Part shown: positions 34,572 to 43,953 of the stretch, piece by piece
Numbering within the stretch: position 1 is the first letter of the stretch
Layout: every line of letters begins with the position of its first letter
DNA from: Solitalea lacus
GTDB lineage: Bacteria > Bacteroidota > Bacteroidia > Sphingobacteriales > Sphingobacteriaceae
DNA: 64,000 bases
NCBI RefSeq assembly: GCF_022014595.1
Contig: NZ_CP091740.1
Location: forward strand, 4,266,200 to 4,330,199
Direction of reading: 5' to 3'
The notes under the pieces: model-generated
The model's database searches: none
What the model was told of the DNA's origin: nothing
Seen by the model: the letters and a program-made list of their open reading frames with translations, nothing else
Translations under genes and position numbers: made by a program

Positions 34572-37121
34572 CTAATAGTTTCTTGTATCCGTTTTACTTG
34601 TAATAGTAAGAGCGGCTGTCTTTAAACCTTTAGCTGTTGCTTTAATCACTATTGGTCCTGTTTGTTCCGTTGATCTTATTAAAATTGAAGCAATGCCCCC
34701 TCGTACCTTAACAATTTTAGGGCTCACTATAACTCCATTGCCTTCAACTGTAAAGTCTACTTCGGTTTCATTATCCAAGAGAACGATTGAACCACTAACA
34801 TCCTGAATTTCGGCATGAATAAAGATGGCGTCAGCCCCATCAGCTACTAAGCCTAAGCCTTTCGTATCTGCAGTCAATGAAAGTTTATTAGGCGCCGATG
34901 GAGTAATTACCTTACTACTTGTTACTTTTTTACCCTTAATGTACCCAACTGCCTTCAACTCTCCCGGTTGCCAGTTAACCTTGTTAAAGGTAAATGGCGG
35001 ATGATCTAAATGAATGCAGTTACCCCCATCAAAAGGGTTCCCTCCTTTGTAAAAATCGCCATAAGGGGTATCTTTTCCGCTGTCGGGCTTTTGCTTACTA
35101 ATCAGTTTTCCATTGAGATATAAAGCGATTTCATCGCAATTTGAGAACACAACCACTTTGTCGGCCGAGTTAGCAGAGGTCCACCAGTTAGCTATATAGG
35201 CCATTGGAGTATTTTCTGCAGCAGCACTAGGACGAGTAGGACTTAGCTGGCTTCTGAAAAAATAAAAACCAAACTTAGGCAAGCGGTACACATCCATCAC
35301 GCCCCAATCTGATGTATTTTTATCAAACACTTCAAAGCCATCAAAAAATGCCCAAGTAGCATCCCCTATCGTCCAGGGTTGGTATTCAGGGCCTCTTAAT
35401 AAATTATGTTCCCATTGAAAGTTCCACGCGTTTTGCAACAGTGCTTTTTCACCATGACTTCTGTTTACCCGGGTGGTGGACTCAGCTCCACCAAATTCGT
35501 AATCGCCGTATTCACGTACAAAACTTGGCGCTTCCGGTTGCACATTTTGAGGTCTTCCGAACGGATCTCCCCATCCACAAAAGGGCACATCCCAGTTCGT
35601 TTTTTTCGCAGCGTAGGTATCCCCACAGGTAAAGAAATTGTCACCTGGGTATTCTTCATGCGCCACTTCAGCCGATTTTATTCTGAACTCGTCATAAGGA
35701 TAGCTCTCATTTAAACTGGCTTCCCACATAATTACAGAAGGGTGATTCCGGTCCCTTCTTATCATGTCTCTGATGTCTCTGAACACACGATCGGTAAACA
35801 CCTTGTTTTTATTGAAGAATTGCCAACCCGGAATCGGATTACCAACCATTATGCCCAGTGAGTCGCAGATATCATATACAGAAGGATCATGTGGATAATG
35901 CGCCAGGCGAACAAAATTAAATCCAGCCTCTTTTATTCGCTTCAGGTCGCGGTATTGAGCAGCATCCGATAAAGCATTGCCTATAAAAGGGTGATCCTGA
36001 TGCCGGTTGGTGCCAACAATCCACAATGGCTGATCATTTAATTTAAAACCTTCTTTTCTGCTAAACGATAATTTACGGATACCAATACGCTGCGTAAGGC
36101 GATCAACCAACTGCCCTTTATTCCATACTTCAGTAATGAGCAAATAACGATTGGGCGCATCAGGTGACCATAACTTCGGTTTAGCAATCGTTATTTTCTG
36201 TTCGACCTCTTTTTGGACTCCTTGTTCAATGTCAAAACGTTCAGAACTTACTTGCCATTGCTGCTTTTCTTTAGGATTGGAAATGATTTGTTTTATTACA
36301 AATGAATGATCACTAATTCCGTCGTTCTTAACCTGGGTTTTAATCAGGATATCAGCAGCATTAACAGAAACATTTTCATAACGCACAAAAACACCACCAC
36401 CGGCAACGGTGTTTGCTTCTACAGGATCGGTTATATAAACCGGATTAGTCGCAATTAGCCAGGTATCACGGTAAATCCCGCTCCAATACAAAAATCCTAA
36501 AGAAGCCAGCGGTTTTCCTGGCGGGGTATTTTTATCATCGGTATTATCTAATCGAACGATGATTTCATTTGTCGCATTTGGATCGATATATCCATTTAAA
36601 GGAATCATAAATGGAGTATACCCTCCTCGGTGCTGCATTACAAACTTTCCGTTTATCCATATCGAAGCCGTTTGCATTGCTCCCTCAAATTGAATAGACA
36701 ATTTACAGTTCCGGAAATTAACCGGAACAGTAAATTGCTTTCTGTAATAACAAATGCCTGTAAATTGATTTCCTGCAGGATTAAGATTTTTTTCGTACCG
36801 CACAGGATGTGGTAATGAAACTTTCTCCCAAGGCAACGCTTTTATTATTGAATATTCATCGGCAAAACCTTTAACCGCATCTCCTATTTCTTTTCGTGCA
36901 ATCGAATCTTGTGACTCATTTTTAAGGTCGACAACTTCCTGATTAAATTGAGCCTGAAACGAAGTCCCGACTCTGGCATTTTTAATTTTTATTTCAGTTG
37001 TCTTTTCAATAGGAAACATTTCCCAAGAATGGTTAAAACTAAGAACAGTTCTTGGTTCGGTTTGCGAAAATGCAATTTGTGTAATGATCAATAAGACAAT
37101 ACTGATGGAGAATCTTTTCAT
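34572..37121 (-). CDS. glycoside hydrolase family 2 (beta-galactosidase-like), exported
   Basis: This ~849-residue enzyme starts at ATG 37121 (MKRFSISIVLL, signal peptide ending IAFSQ); the upstream codons are not signal-like. GH2 order is seen: N-terminal sugar-binding jelly roll (ICYYRKQFTVPVNFRNCKLS; SIWINGKFVMQHRGGYTPF), an Ig-like domain, then the TIM barrel with IRKLSFSRKEGFKLNDQPLWI, GFNFVRLAHYPHDPSVYD and the acid/base Glu in RNHPSVIMWEASLNES. The nucleophile Glu is probably in SFVREYGDYEFGG. C-terminal Ig-like domains follow. It removes terminal beta-sugars in the periplasm. An operator-like palindrome lies at 37236-37247 upstream. Confidence 0.9.
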   Translation of the reverse strand: MKRFSISIVLLIITQIAFSQTEPRTVLSFNHSWEMFPIEKTTEIKIKNARVGTSFQAQFNQEVVDLKNESQDSIARKEIGDAVKGFADEYSIIKALPWEKVSLPHPVRYEKNLNPAGNQFTGICYYRKQFTVPVNFRNCKLSIQFEGAMQTASIWINGKFVMQHRGGYTPFMIPLNGYIDPNATNEIIVRLDNTDDKNTPPGKPLASLGFLYWSGIYRDTWLIATNPVYITDPVEANTVAGGGVFVRYENVSVNAADILIKTQVKNDGISDHSFVIKQIISNPKEKQQWQVSSERFDIEQGVQKEVEQKITIAKPKLWSPDAPNRYLLITEVWNKGQLVDRLTQRIGIRKLSFSRKEGFKLNDQPLWIVGTNRHQDHPFIGNALSDAAQYRDLKRIKEAGFNFVRLAHYPHDPSVYDICDSLGIMVGNPIPGWQFFNKNKVFTDRVFRDIRDMIRRDRNHPSVIMWEASLNESYPYDEFRIKSAEVAHEEYPGDNFFTCGDTYAAKKTNWDVPFCGWGDPFGRPQNVQPEAPSFVREYGDYEFGGAESTTRVNRSHGEKALLQNAWNFQWEHNLLRGPEYQPWTIGDATWAFFDGFEVFDKNTSDWGVMDVYRLPKFGFYFFRSQLSPTRPSAAAENTPMAYIANWWTSANSADKVVVFSNCDEIALYLNGKLISKQKPDSGKDTPYGDFYKGGNPFDGGNCIHLDHPPFTFNKVNWQPGELKAVGYIKGKKVTSSKVITPSAPNKLSLTADTKGLGLVADGADAIFIHAEIQDVSGSIVLLDNETEVDFTVEGNGVIVSPKIVKVRGGIASILIRSTEQTGPIVIKATAKGLKTAALTITSKTDTRNY

Positions 37122-37526
37122 TTTTCCTTTTATGAATGCGATAAACTTATCTAATAAAATGTTGAACAATTTTTCTGAAAAGTACTTGGTGGTCTTTCTT
37201 GTGCAATTAACAAAAAAGTCACCTTTTAAAACCACGCAACCGATTGTGTAATATTCAATTAATTAGATGCAGATGACGGGAGATGGACGATTTAAGACCA
37301 GTTGTGTGGATAAAGCTTATGTGTGACTTGGTTGGCGCAGCCTTATTATGGCGACGATTGACGGATGTCTATTTATTCTTGTAGGGACAATCTGAGTTGT
37401 AAGGAATCAAGAACATCTTTCCAGTAACTTGTGAACACTCTAATAAAAAAATCTAAACCTTATTAATTCTTAAGATAATATTTATTAAGTATTTTTAACT
37501 TTTATTATTAAATATTAATTCATAGT
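37122..37526. promoter_or_regulatory. divergent intergenic region with partial repeat R4 and operator-like palindrome
   Basis: This 405-base gap separates the divergent GH2 and GT14 genes. The part 37211-37283 resembles the dispersed repeat (CAAAAAAGTCAC, then GCAACCGATTGT at 37236-37247, then TCAATTAATTAGATGCAG shared with R3). The remaining sequence up to 37526 is AT-rich promoter DNA with no reading frame I trust. Confidence 0.5.
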
Positions 37527-38393
37527 ATGAAAGCAGCCTATTTAATTTTAGTTCATCGTGATTTTGATCATTTAATAAGGATCGTGAATAGCTTGGTTCA
37601 TCCTAATGTTACTTTTTTTATCCATGTAGATAAAAAGATCGAATTCGATGTGGATAATCTCTCTCAAAGAATGCCTCAAAATGCAAATTTCTTTTTTATT
37701 GAGGAACGAATTAATGTTTCCTGGGGTGGATTTAGTTTAACTTATGCATGTTTAGAGCTATTATGGGCAAGTTTACAACACGGTCAATATGATTATTTCA
37801 GTCTTTTGAGTGGTCAGGATTTTCCTTTAAAATCAACCCATGAGATCTTACAATTTTTAGAAGATAATTCAGGAAAAGAATTTATTGAACACTGGGCAAT
37901 ACCAGATCCTCGCTGGGTTGGAAACGGAGGAAGAGATCGTTATGAATATTATTGGCTTGTAGATGAAATTGGAATACAAGCTAGTCAAATTTTTGTGGAA
38001 ATTCAACGTAATGAAAATCAAAAACGAAATCTGCCATTTAACTTAAAACCTTATGGTGGTTCTCAATGGTTTACTATTACTCAAGCATGTGCTCAATATA
38101 TTTACACTTATTTAACCGATCATGAAGAAGTTGTTGATTTCTTTCAATATACTTTAATATCAGACGAGATATTAATTCCAACAATTGTTTTAAATTCTGA
38201 ATTTAAAAGGAATGTTATAAACAATAATCTCCGTTATATTGACTGGGGAACTGGCCCTCATCCAAAAACATTAGGGATGTCCGATATTCAATCACTTTTA
38301 TCAAGCAATTGTCACTTTGCAAGAAAATTTGACCACTTATTTGATGCCGATGTTATTCAAGAATTAGAAACAAGAATTTTTAAAGAGAACTAA
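37527..38393 (+). CDS. glycosyltransferase family 14 (core-2/I-branching type)
   Basis: This 288-residue protein has the GT14 signature: AAYLILVHRDFDHLIRIVNSL at the N-terminus, FFIHVDKK, WGGFSLTYACLELLWASLQ, and DYFSLLSGQDFPLKS, followed by the mid-domain GGSQWFTIT. GT14 enzymes transfer N-acetylglucosamine or xylose to glycans. No signal peptide or membrane helix is present, so it acts in the cytoplasm. It is the only plus-strand gene in a long leftward region and is AT-rich, hinting at separate origin. A role in peptide glycosylation with the neighbouring GT25-like genes is possible but unsupported by operon structure. Confidence 0.82.
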   Translation: MKAAYLILVHRDFDHLIRIVNSLVHPNVTFFIHVDKKIEFDVDNLSQRMPQNANFFFIEERINVSWGGFSLTYACLELLWASLQHGQYDYFSLLSGQDFPLKSTHEILQFLEDNSGKEFIEHWAIPDPRWVGNGGRDRYEYYWLVDEIGIQASQIFVEIQRNENQKRNLPFNLKPYGGSQWFTITQACAQYIYTYLTDHEEVVDFFQYTLISDEILIPTIVLNSEFKRNVINNNLRYIDWGTGPHPKTLGMSDIQSLLSSNCHFARKFDHLFDADVIQELETRIFKEN

Positions 38394-38940
38394 AGAATTA
38401 TATAAGGGTTATATTGATACTTTAAAGCCATGCAGTTAATTCTCTGCTTTAACGCTAAAAAACCTCTCACTTTTCCGAAATTCATGAAATTAAGAATCAT
38501 CCCAGAACTTGGGCTTGTCTAGCTGTTTTTTAAGTTGACGACCCAGTTTTCTTAGGTTTGTCTTTTATATATCTCAACTCATCAATTTTGTTACCGGGTT
38601 CCAAGCAACTCAAATTATTTACAAGCCAATCTAAGCCCTCAGCATTCAATTATAATGGTAAAGCAGAGTTATTTATCCGATATTTTAAAACAATATTGGC
38701 AAATTTTGAATGGTGATTTCAAGAGTGTCGTTAATTGAAGGACTGATCTCAAAAACCCCATATTTAATTGCAGACTTCTCACCCCAACATTCTGTTTACA
38801 ATTAATCTATCAAATATTTCAGAAACAAGAAAGGATTGTTTGTATTGCAAAAGTGAATATACTTGCAAGTAAATTTTTTCTGCAAAAACATAAGTTTTGA
38901 CCCTCCTCCATTACTTACAAATTTAAGAATGTCGAAAACT
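38394..38940. other. 547-base region with no clear gene
   Basis: All six frames are broken by frequent stops. The longest run I can read is minus-strand, around 38540-38650 (NLSCLEPGNKIDELRYIKD), without a start or family I recognise. It may contain a decayed gene. It separates the convergent GT14 and GT25-like genes. Confidence 0.4.
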
Positions 38941-39609
38941 TTAAAATCCAGATCTGTACCTATGATAAACAGTCATGATTATCTCAAAGCGTTTTGCTGT
39001 ATCTTCAAAAAGCTTGGCTACATTGCCAAATGCTTGATTGCTTTTTGTTACATCTGAATAACCGAAGTCTTTTTGGATAGAAATAAAAGGATACAGAGTC
39101 ATTTTGTTACTAGTCATTTCAGAAAACTTTCCATCGGCGGTATCTTCATTGGTAAATTTTTCATCTAAAATAGTTTGAAAGAACTTTTTATAAATTACTA
39201 GAAACTGTGTTCCCCAGAATGAATTAATCCAATATCTGTTTTCTGTGATAGGAACTGCAAGGTTAAAGCCGCTTACACCTCCTGATAAAATATTAATGCC
39301 CTGATCGTGAGCATCGATAATATTCTCCAACAAAAATTGTTTGGAATAACTTGCTGTAAACTCATGATCGTCTTCACAGATAATAATCACGTCCTCGTCA
39401 TTCGCCATGGCCAGTTTCACAATTTTAACGATGCTCTGCCAAAGCCCCACTGCTCCTATCTCATGTTTACAGGCTTCCACTAGCGTGACATCAAACTCTC
39501 TCTTTCCATCAAATTGCTTTTTTATATGGGTTAAACGGTCTACTCTTTCTTTTAGATTTATAATATAAGTAGGTATAGTTATATCATCATAAGTATCAAT
39601 TTGGCTCAT
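38941..39609 (-). CDS. GT25-like glycosyltransferase (second of a tandem pair)
   Basis: This 222-residue protein starts TIPTYIINLKERVDRLTHIKK, the opening of family 25 glycosyltransferases (INLxxRxDR), and has the metal/donor motif IIICEDDHEF near residue 75 (GT25 EDD). It also shares KHEIGAVGLWQSI and the C-terminal PFISIQKDFGYSDVTKS with its neighbours. The product is soluble. It is 3 bases downstream of its paralogue, and both follow a GG-leader peptide gene, so the likely substrate is that peptide or an associated glycan. The family is by motif only. Confidence 0.7.
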   Translation of the reverse strand: MSQIDTYDDITIPTYIINLKERVDRLTHIKKQFDGKREFDVTLVEACKHEIGAVGLWQSIVKIVKLAMANDEDVIIICEDDHEFTASYSKQFLLENIIDAHDQGINILSGGVSGFNLAVPITENRYWINSFWGTQFLVIYKKFFQTILDEKFTNEDTADGKFSEMTSNKMTLYPFISIQKDFGYSDVTKSNQAFGNVAKLFEDTAKRFEIIMTVYHRYRSGF

Positions 39610-39612
39610 TCG

Positions 39613-40266
39613 CTATATTTTTAAATCATAAAAAAATGCTACTTCTTTCAGCTGTGAAAGTTTTTCTGAAGAATCTTTAAATATCTGGGTGACGTAGCCT
39701 TCATTTTCATCATTTTTGCGGGTAACATCCGAATAACCAAATTCTTTCTGTATAGAAATATAGGGATGTATTAACATCTTGTTAGTGGTTAAAGACGATA
39801 TTTTATAATCTGCAGCATCGCCATGCACAAATTCAACTTCCAAAATGATGCTAAAAAACTTCTTGTAGATCACCGTAAACTGCAGACCTGAAAATTTCTC
39901 TACCCAAAACAGATCATGAGAAATTTGAAGAGCAGAATTAAACCAACTTGCCCCTCCTAATAATATATCAGCACCTTTGTCTTTAGCCTCCTTAATATTT
40001 TTGAACAAGGATTCTTTTGTATAATGGTTTGTAAACTGGTGATCATCTTCGCAAATAATGATATACTCTTCATCTCCGTGCAATAAATTTTGTAGAATAT
40101 GCTTTATTGTATTCCACAAACCTATAGCTCCCACTTTATGTTCGCAGGCCTCAACTATATTTAAATCAAATTCTTCTCGTTTTTTAAATTCGTTTAACAA
40201 ATGAACTCTTCGATCAACTCGACGTTTTAAATTGATTGCGAATATTGGGAAGTTTGGCTTTGCCAT
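39613..40266 (-). CDS. GT25-like glycosyltransferase (first of a tandem pair)
   Basis: This 217-residue paralogue of the next gene contains FPIFAINLKRRVDRRVHLL, CEHKVGAIGLWNTIKH, the EDD motif in YIIICEDDHQF near residue 70, GGASWFNSALQIS, and HPYISIQKEFGYSDVTRK at the C-terminus. It lies 107 bases downstream of the GG-leader peptide gene at 40374-40601 and abuts the second glycosyltransferase, so the three are probably one transcript. The same pair of domains occurs as a single fused protein at 51270-52607 after another GG peptide. Confidence 0.72.
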   Translation of the reverse strand: MAKPNFPIFAINLKRRVDRRVHLLNEFKKREEFDLNIVEACEHKVGAIGLWNTIKHILQNLLHGDEEYIIICEDDHQFTNHYTKESLFKNIKEAKDKGADILLGGASWFNSALQISHDLFWVEKFSGLQFTVIYKKFFSIILEVEFVHGDAADYKISSLTTNKMLIHPYISIQKEFGYSDVTRKNDENEGYVTQIFKDSSEKLSQLKEVAFFYDLKI

Positions 40267-40373
40267 AAATGAATTTCAAGTTAATTATGTAACTGAGTCT
40301 TTAATTGTCAGGAAAATTTAATCTTCCGAGCAGACCAGATTCTAGTCCCTAAAAAGTGAGAGCTCACTTTTAA

Positions 40374-40601
40374 TCAAGAAAAGCAAGCATTTTCACAAAA
40401 ATTACTTGCCTCAGCCACACAACCTGGTCCACTACCTCCAAACGCCATGCATGTTGACATTCTACTATCATAACAACCAGAATAACATACATACGGATCA
40501 TAACTCCCGCTTCCTGCCCCGCCCAATACATTTTTCAATTGCTCTCTGGTGAACACTTCTGAAGTTTCTAAGTTCAGTTTTTTTAATGTTAACTTTTTCA
40601 T
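40374..40601 (-). CDS. GG-leader peptide precursor 1, six-cysteine core
   Basis: This 75-residue precursor has leader MKKLTLKKLNLETSEVFTRE continuing QLKNVLGG, the double-glycine leader type cleaved by C39 peptidases. The 47-residue core begins AGSGSYDPYVC and contains six cysteines and no Trp or Lys. The leader is almost identical to those at 41525 and 52779, while the cores differ entirely apart from Gly/Ser-rich starts and the Cys count. Two GT25-like genes follow in the same direction. It is probably exported and matured by the C39-ABC transporter at 45382. Confidence 0.85.
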   Translation of the reverse strand: MKKLTLKKLNLETSEVFTREQLKNVLGGAGSGSYDPYVCYSGCYDSRMSTCMAFGGSGPGCVAEASNFCENACFS

Positions 40602-40634
40602 TTTTATTTCTTGTTAAAATTCAAAATAGATTAA

Positions 40635-40696
40635 TGCTCTCGTTTTAGCCGTGAAGCGGCAACTGCTTTGGTTTCAGCAACAGAGGTGCACCTTCT
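40635..40696 (-). promoter_or_regulatory. conserved leader element upstream of GG peptide 1
   Basis: On the minus strand this segment runs from GGTGCACC, through TGAAACCAAAGC, to CACGGCTAAAACGAGAGC. The same order of blocks recurs 25-35 bases upstream of each GG-peptide start (also 41804 and 53001). Here a small hairpin GCCG-CTTCA-CGGC lies in the middle. Confidence 0.7.
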
Positions 40697-40789
40697 ATAT
40701 TTTATTCATTACATTCTTTTGGAAAGAGGAATTTAGTTAGGGTTCATGAAAGAGGTTGCTAATTATGCAATGAATTAAAAACTTTACAC

Positions 40790-41305
40790 TTACTTCAATG
40801 CTAAATTAATTACCCCAAAAGGAGTAACTCCATGTTTTTTCATAGCCCGTTTATTGTCTATATATTCAATATTCTTAATTTGACTCATTTCTAACTTAGC
40901 TAATGTTGCCTCTTTCTCCTTATTGGTCAATAGTTGTCCGTTGATTGAAATTGGAAGCCGTATATCCAAATTGTATTTATAACTAGCAATAAAATCTGGA
41001 CGAGAATATAATATACTATCAATTTTAGATTCCATATTTGATTTGTCACTCTCTATTATCATTACGGGCTTATCTGTATAAATTCCTAAACGAACTATTT
41101 CTTCTTTATCTGTAATGCATTTTATCCTCTCAAAATTTTTAATGGAATAATTATTCTTAATAATTATTCCATTAAAAATTCGCAAATACGAAGTATCATT
41201 TACTTTGAAGTTAATCAGTATGTTGGATTGAGGCGGTTGGTTAATTTGTGCCCATCCATTTACCCCAATAAAAAAGAATATTATTGTAAAAAGATTTGTT
41301 TTCAT
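40790..41305 (-). CDS. exported protein with TonB-plug-like C-terminal segment
   Basis: This 171-residue protein has a signal peptide (ends GVNGWAQ). The C-terminal part, DIRLPISINGQLLTNKEKEA then IKNIEYIDNKRAMKKHGVTP and GVINLAL, follows the pattern of a receptor plug domain (a named short loop, xxxIxxIEYI, then GxxGVINI), but there is no beta barrel. It lies between two GG-peptide genes and is read in the same direction. It may help the peptides interact with an outer-membrane receptor, or be a free-standing Bacteroidota plug-like protein. Function unknown. Confidence 0.55.
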   Translation of the reverse strand: MKTNLFTIIFFFIGVNGWAQINQPPQSNILINFKVNDTSYLRIFNGIIIKNNYSIKNFERIKCITDKEEIVRLGIYTDKPVMIIESDKSNMESKIDSILYSRPDFIASYKYNLDIRLPISINGQLLTNKEKEATLAKLEMSQIKNIEYIDNKRAMKKHGVTPFGVINLALK

Positions 41306-41370
41306 AATGGCTAGTCAAATTTATTTTCGGGTCGTTTGCATAAGCTCCCTTGGGATTCGTCTTCGCGCTT

Positions 41371-41379
41371 CAATCGGTT
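41371..41379. promoter_or_regulatory. CAATCGGTT operator-like half motif
   Basis: The reverse complement of AACCGATTG, the core of the LacI-type motif seen elsewhere in the window, lies 66 bases upstream of the exported protein at 40790-41305. Flanks differ from the other copies, so support is weaker. Confidence 0.35.
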
Positions 41380-41524
41380 TTGCGCTATTATCATCCCGTA
41401 CAAGGGCTGTCTCAAAATACACTTAGTCACATTTGATTCAATTTTGTTCTTTAATCATCTCCCGCGTACGAAATGTAATTTATAAAATAACTTTTGAGAC
41501 ACCTGCTTATTATTTATTTATGAT

Positions 41525-41779
41525 TTATGCATGACCGCATGGTTGTGGTGTAGTTATCGTTGTTGAACATAAACAACGGCCCGGAACTGATGTCCAGCCA
41601 GTACATGTCGTAATCCCGCATCCATCAGTCCCTGAATAAAAATAGGAAGAAATACAATCAGTGTTGCCGCTGCCGCTGCCGCCGCCGCTGCCATCTCCCC
41701 CTAAAACAGTTTTTAATTGTTCTCTGGTAAGTACTTCCGAATTCTCTAGGTTCAGTTTTTTTAATGATAATTTTTTCAT
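41525..41779 (-). CDS. GG-leader peptide precursor 2, six-cysteine core
   Basis: This 84-residue precursor has leader MKKLSLKKLNLENSEVLTRE continuing QLKTVLGG, then a 56-residue core. The core starts with a Gly/Ser stretch (DGSGGGSGSGNTDC), then YFYSGTDGCGITTCTGW and PGRCLCSTTITTPQPCGHA, giving six cysteines. It is the last gene of export cassette A, downstream of the (frameshifted) C39-VKOR-thioredoxin gene. The Ser/Thr-rich linker would suit glycosylation, but no glycosyltransferase gene follows immediately; the nearest are at 38941-40266. Confidence 0.85.
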   Translation of the reverse strand: MKKLSLKKLNLENSEVLTREQLKTVLGGDGSGGGSGSGNTDCISSYFYSGTDGCGITTCTGWTSVPGRCLCSTTITTPQPCGHA

Positions 41780-41803
41780 TTGTTTTTGTTTTTAAATATT
41801 AAT

Positions 41804-41874
41804 AAATAGATACTCTCGTTTTAGCCCGTGAGGTGGTATCGGCTTTGGAGTTTCAATAACAAGGTGCACTCTTA
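41804..41874 (-). promoter_or_regulatory. conserved leader element upstream of GG peptide 2
   Basis: On the minus strand: GTGCACCTTGTTATTGAAAC, then CCAAAGCC, then CTCACGGGCTAAAACGAGAG and TATCTATTTATTAATA. It aligns block by block with the elements at 40635 and 53001. It occupies most of the gap between the VKOR-fusion gene and the peptide gene. Confidence 0.7.
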
Positions 41875-41912
41875 TCATTTACCGTCCAGTTTTTAGCTAA
41901 AATTTTTAGTGG

Positions 41913-43528
41913 CTAATTCGCCAAAATATTTTTTATATCGCTTATAGAATATAGTTCAGGCAATTGATGGCCATTAATGAAAAAAGTTGGAGTAAAAGCA
42001 ATTTCAATATCTTTTGTCCATTTATACATTGCTTCCATCCCTTCTTTTTGTTGCTGTAGCTCTCCGTTAAGCGGATACTTTGCGGCAAATGTTTCGTAGA
42101 CCTTTATCGGGGCATTATACCAATCATCCAATGCTTGTCGTATTAGGGTGTTGTCCTTTTTATAAATAGCTACAAGGTGTTTTACGATAGCTTCATGCGT
42201 AAACATAAAAATCATTTGAACTTGTACATCCTCGTATTGATCAATTATTTCATCAATAAGCGGATGAGCTGTTGCACATGGCCCACAGTAAGGATTGCAA
42301 ACCTTTACAATTTTATTTTTAGCATTTGGGTTACCTAATACAATACCCAAGCCTGTTTGGATCATGCGTAATGGCTTTTTGTTTATGCAGTAAGGCCTCA
42401 AAAACAAGCGGGTTATGTTTTAATCGCTGTAATTCAATTTTAGTACGTTTATAATTTTTGGCCTTTTCTATATATGACTTCAAAATAAACCATGCTGTCC
42501 CAATGCCTAAATATGAAAAAACAAATAGGATGATATTGATCCAATTGAGTGATGAAATATTGAGAATATGAAACCTGCCTACTAGTGCTATGATAAATCC
42601 TAATGCTAATAAAGCCTGTACGCCCAGGCATAACCTGCACCACTGTTTGGCGACCCTCCCTTGATAGTATAGTGAATAAACAATGTAGGGCAGTGCTAAC
42701 ACATTCAACCAAGCTAAAAGCGAAATCATGCAGGGGTTAAAGCTACTTAAAGCTAATACAACTGCTCCTCCCGTAAAAATAGATAAAGCCAAGATCACTC
42801 CAGGTGATATCGCCCCAAGCTTTAGCTGCCTTAGATTGAAGAATTGCATTACAGTTTGTCTTTCTTCCACCTGTACATATTTTTTGTAATAAAGGATTAT
42901 TCTTATCAAACTCATACCATAGCAAAAGTGAAGTAATAATAACACCTATAAGTTTGGATGTGAATAAGAGTATTGCAAATAAAGCATTGGTTCCATTAGC
43001 ATAAATGGAATTGATAACGAGACCAAAACTGGCAACGAAAAAAAGCGTTAATAAGAGAGTCGGCGCAATGGATTTTACCAATTGTTCTTTGTAGGCATTT
43101 TTATAATCCTTTTCGCCAGCCTGTTCCAAGGGTTCAGCCAGTAAAACGATACTGGTTGATTTTTCATTAAACTCATCAATTGAAACGGTTTTCCATTTAG
43201 CCGATTCGGGGTCTTGCCAGGTTACGTGGGCAGCATCCAGCTTTTTTACTACAGCAAAATAATTGTGACGCTCGCCTCTTACTTGGGTGATGAAAGGAAG
43301 CGGAAGTTCCTGCATTTTTTCAGGACCAACTTGTATGGCCAGTGTTTCTACTTTCCAGCTTGTTAAAGCATCAGCAACGCTCAACAGACTGGGATAGTCA
43401 GGGTGCTCCTGTAAGGTTTTTTCTAAGGTGCCACTTGTAACTTTTACATTTAATAATTTAAGTAAGCTATCGGCGGCTGTCACACAATTATCTCTTGAAC
43501 TGGTAAAATTTTTAATAACTGAAAGCAT
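41913..43528 (-). pseudogene. C39-VKOR-thioredoxin fusion, copy A, two frameshifts
   Basis: This locus is collinear with the intact gene at 53114-54748 but is split into three frames. The first part encodes the C39-like domain and first VKOR helices up to WSDLGFIYF, where a T5 run (A5 at 42775-42779 on the plus strand) replaces T4 and shifts the frame. The second carries the VKOR core (QWCRLCLGVQ) to KAITHDPN, where AAA (42356-42358) replaces AA. The third carries the thioredoxin-like domain (VCNPYCGPCATAHP). Both lesions are single-base homopolymer expansions, so real decay and sequencing error are both possible. Confidence 0.8.
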
Positions 43529-43590
43529 ATACTTGTGCGCTCAAATAGTATGGTTAATGTTTAAATCTTAGACTGCTAAAGTAAAATTGC

Positions 43591-43911
43591 TCAGTCCAAT
43601 ATTTTCGGACTGAAATCAAAAGTGAAAAAAAAAGTTCCCAGCCCTCCTTTGTAGTGCCTTAACTCTTCTTTTTCAACTTCATTATCAAACAGGGTATTAA
43701 CCAGCTTACCATTCCTTGCATAATAATAGCTGTTACGGCTTTTGCAATAGGAAATTGGAAACCCCAGTTCTTTCATCTCCCGTAAGTATTCATTAAGCAT
43801 ACTACGGCTCATATTTAGCTTCAGAGCAAATTCTTCCTGATTACCGGTTGCCTTTCTTCTAATTAATGAATCAATTGATTGCAGTTTTTTAAAATATTTT
43901 ATGATTGCCAT
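43591..43911 (-). CDS. small helix-turn-helix protein, cassette A
   Basis: This 106-residue protein carries a helix-turn-helix at about residues 12-50 (IDSLIRRKATGNQEEFALKL, then NMSRSMLNEYLREMKELGFP), followed by YCKSRNSYYYARNGKLV, a winged-helix-like strand pair. The architecture resembles HTH_11-type regulators without a ligand domain. Its product is identical to the one at 54804-55124. Lying inside the export operon between HlyD and the VKOR fusion, it may be an autoregulator of the cassette. The final codons form a small hairpin (CAGTCC / GGACTG). Confidence 0.65.
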   Translation of the reverse strand: MAIIKYFKKLQSIDSLIRRKATGNQEEFALKLNMSRSMLNEYLREMKELGFPISYCKSRNSYYYARNGKLVNTLFDNEVEKEELRHYKGGLGTFFFTFDFSPKILD

Positions 43912-43953
43912 TGGGATAGATTACTGTTTTCTTGGTTATCGGTTTCTTATTAT

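Noticed and set aside
37527-38393. GT14 gene as a member of the peptide-modification operon
   Set aside because: It is on the opposite strand, convergent with the GT25-like genes and separated by 547 bases, so operon membership cannot be supported.
38394-38940. Possible decayed transposase or lipoprotein
   Set aside because: Only short stretches are open and none matches a family I can name; left as an unassigned region.
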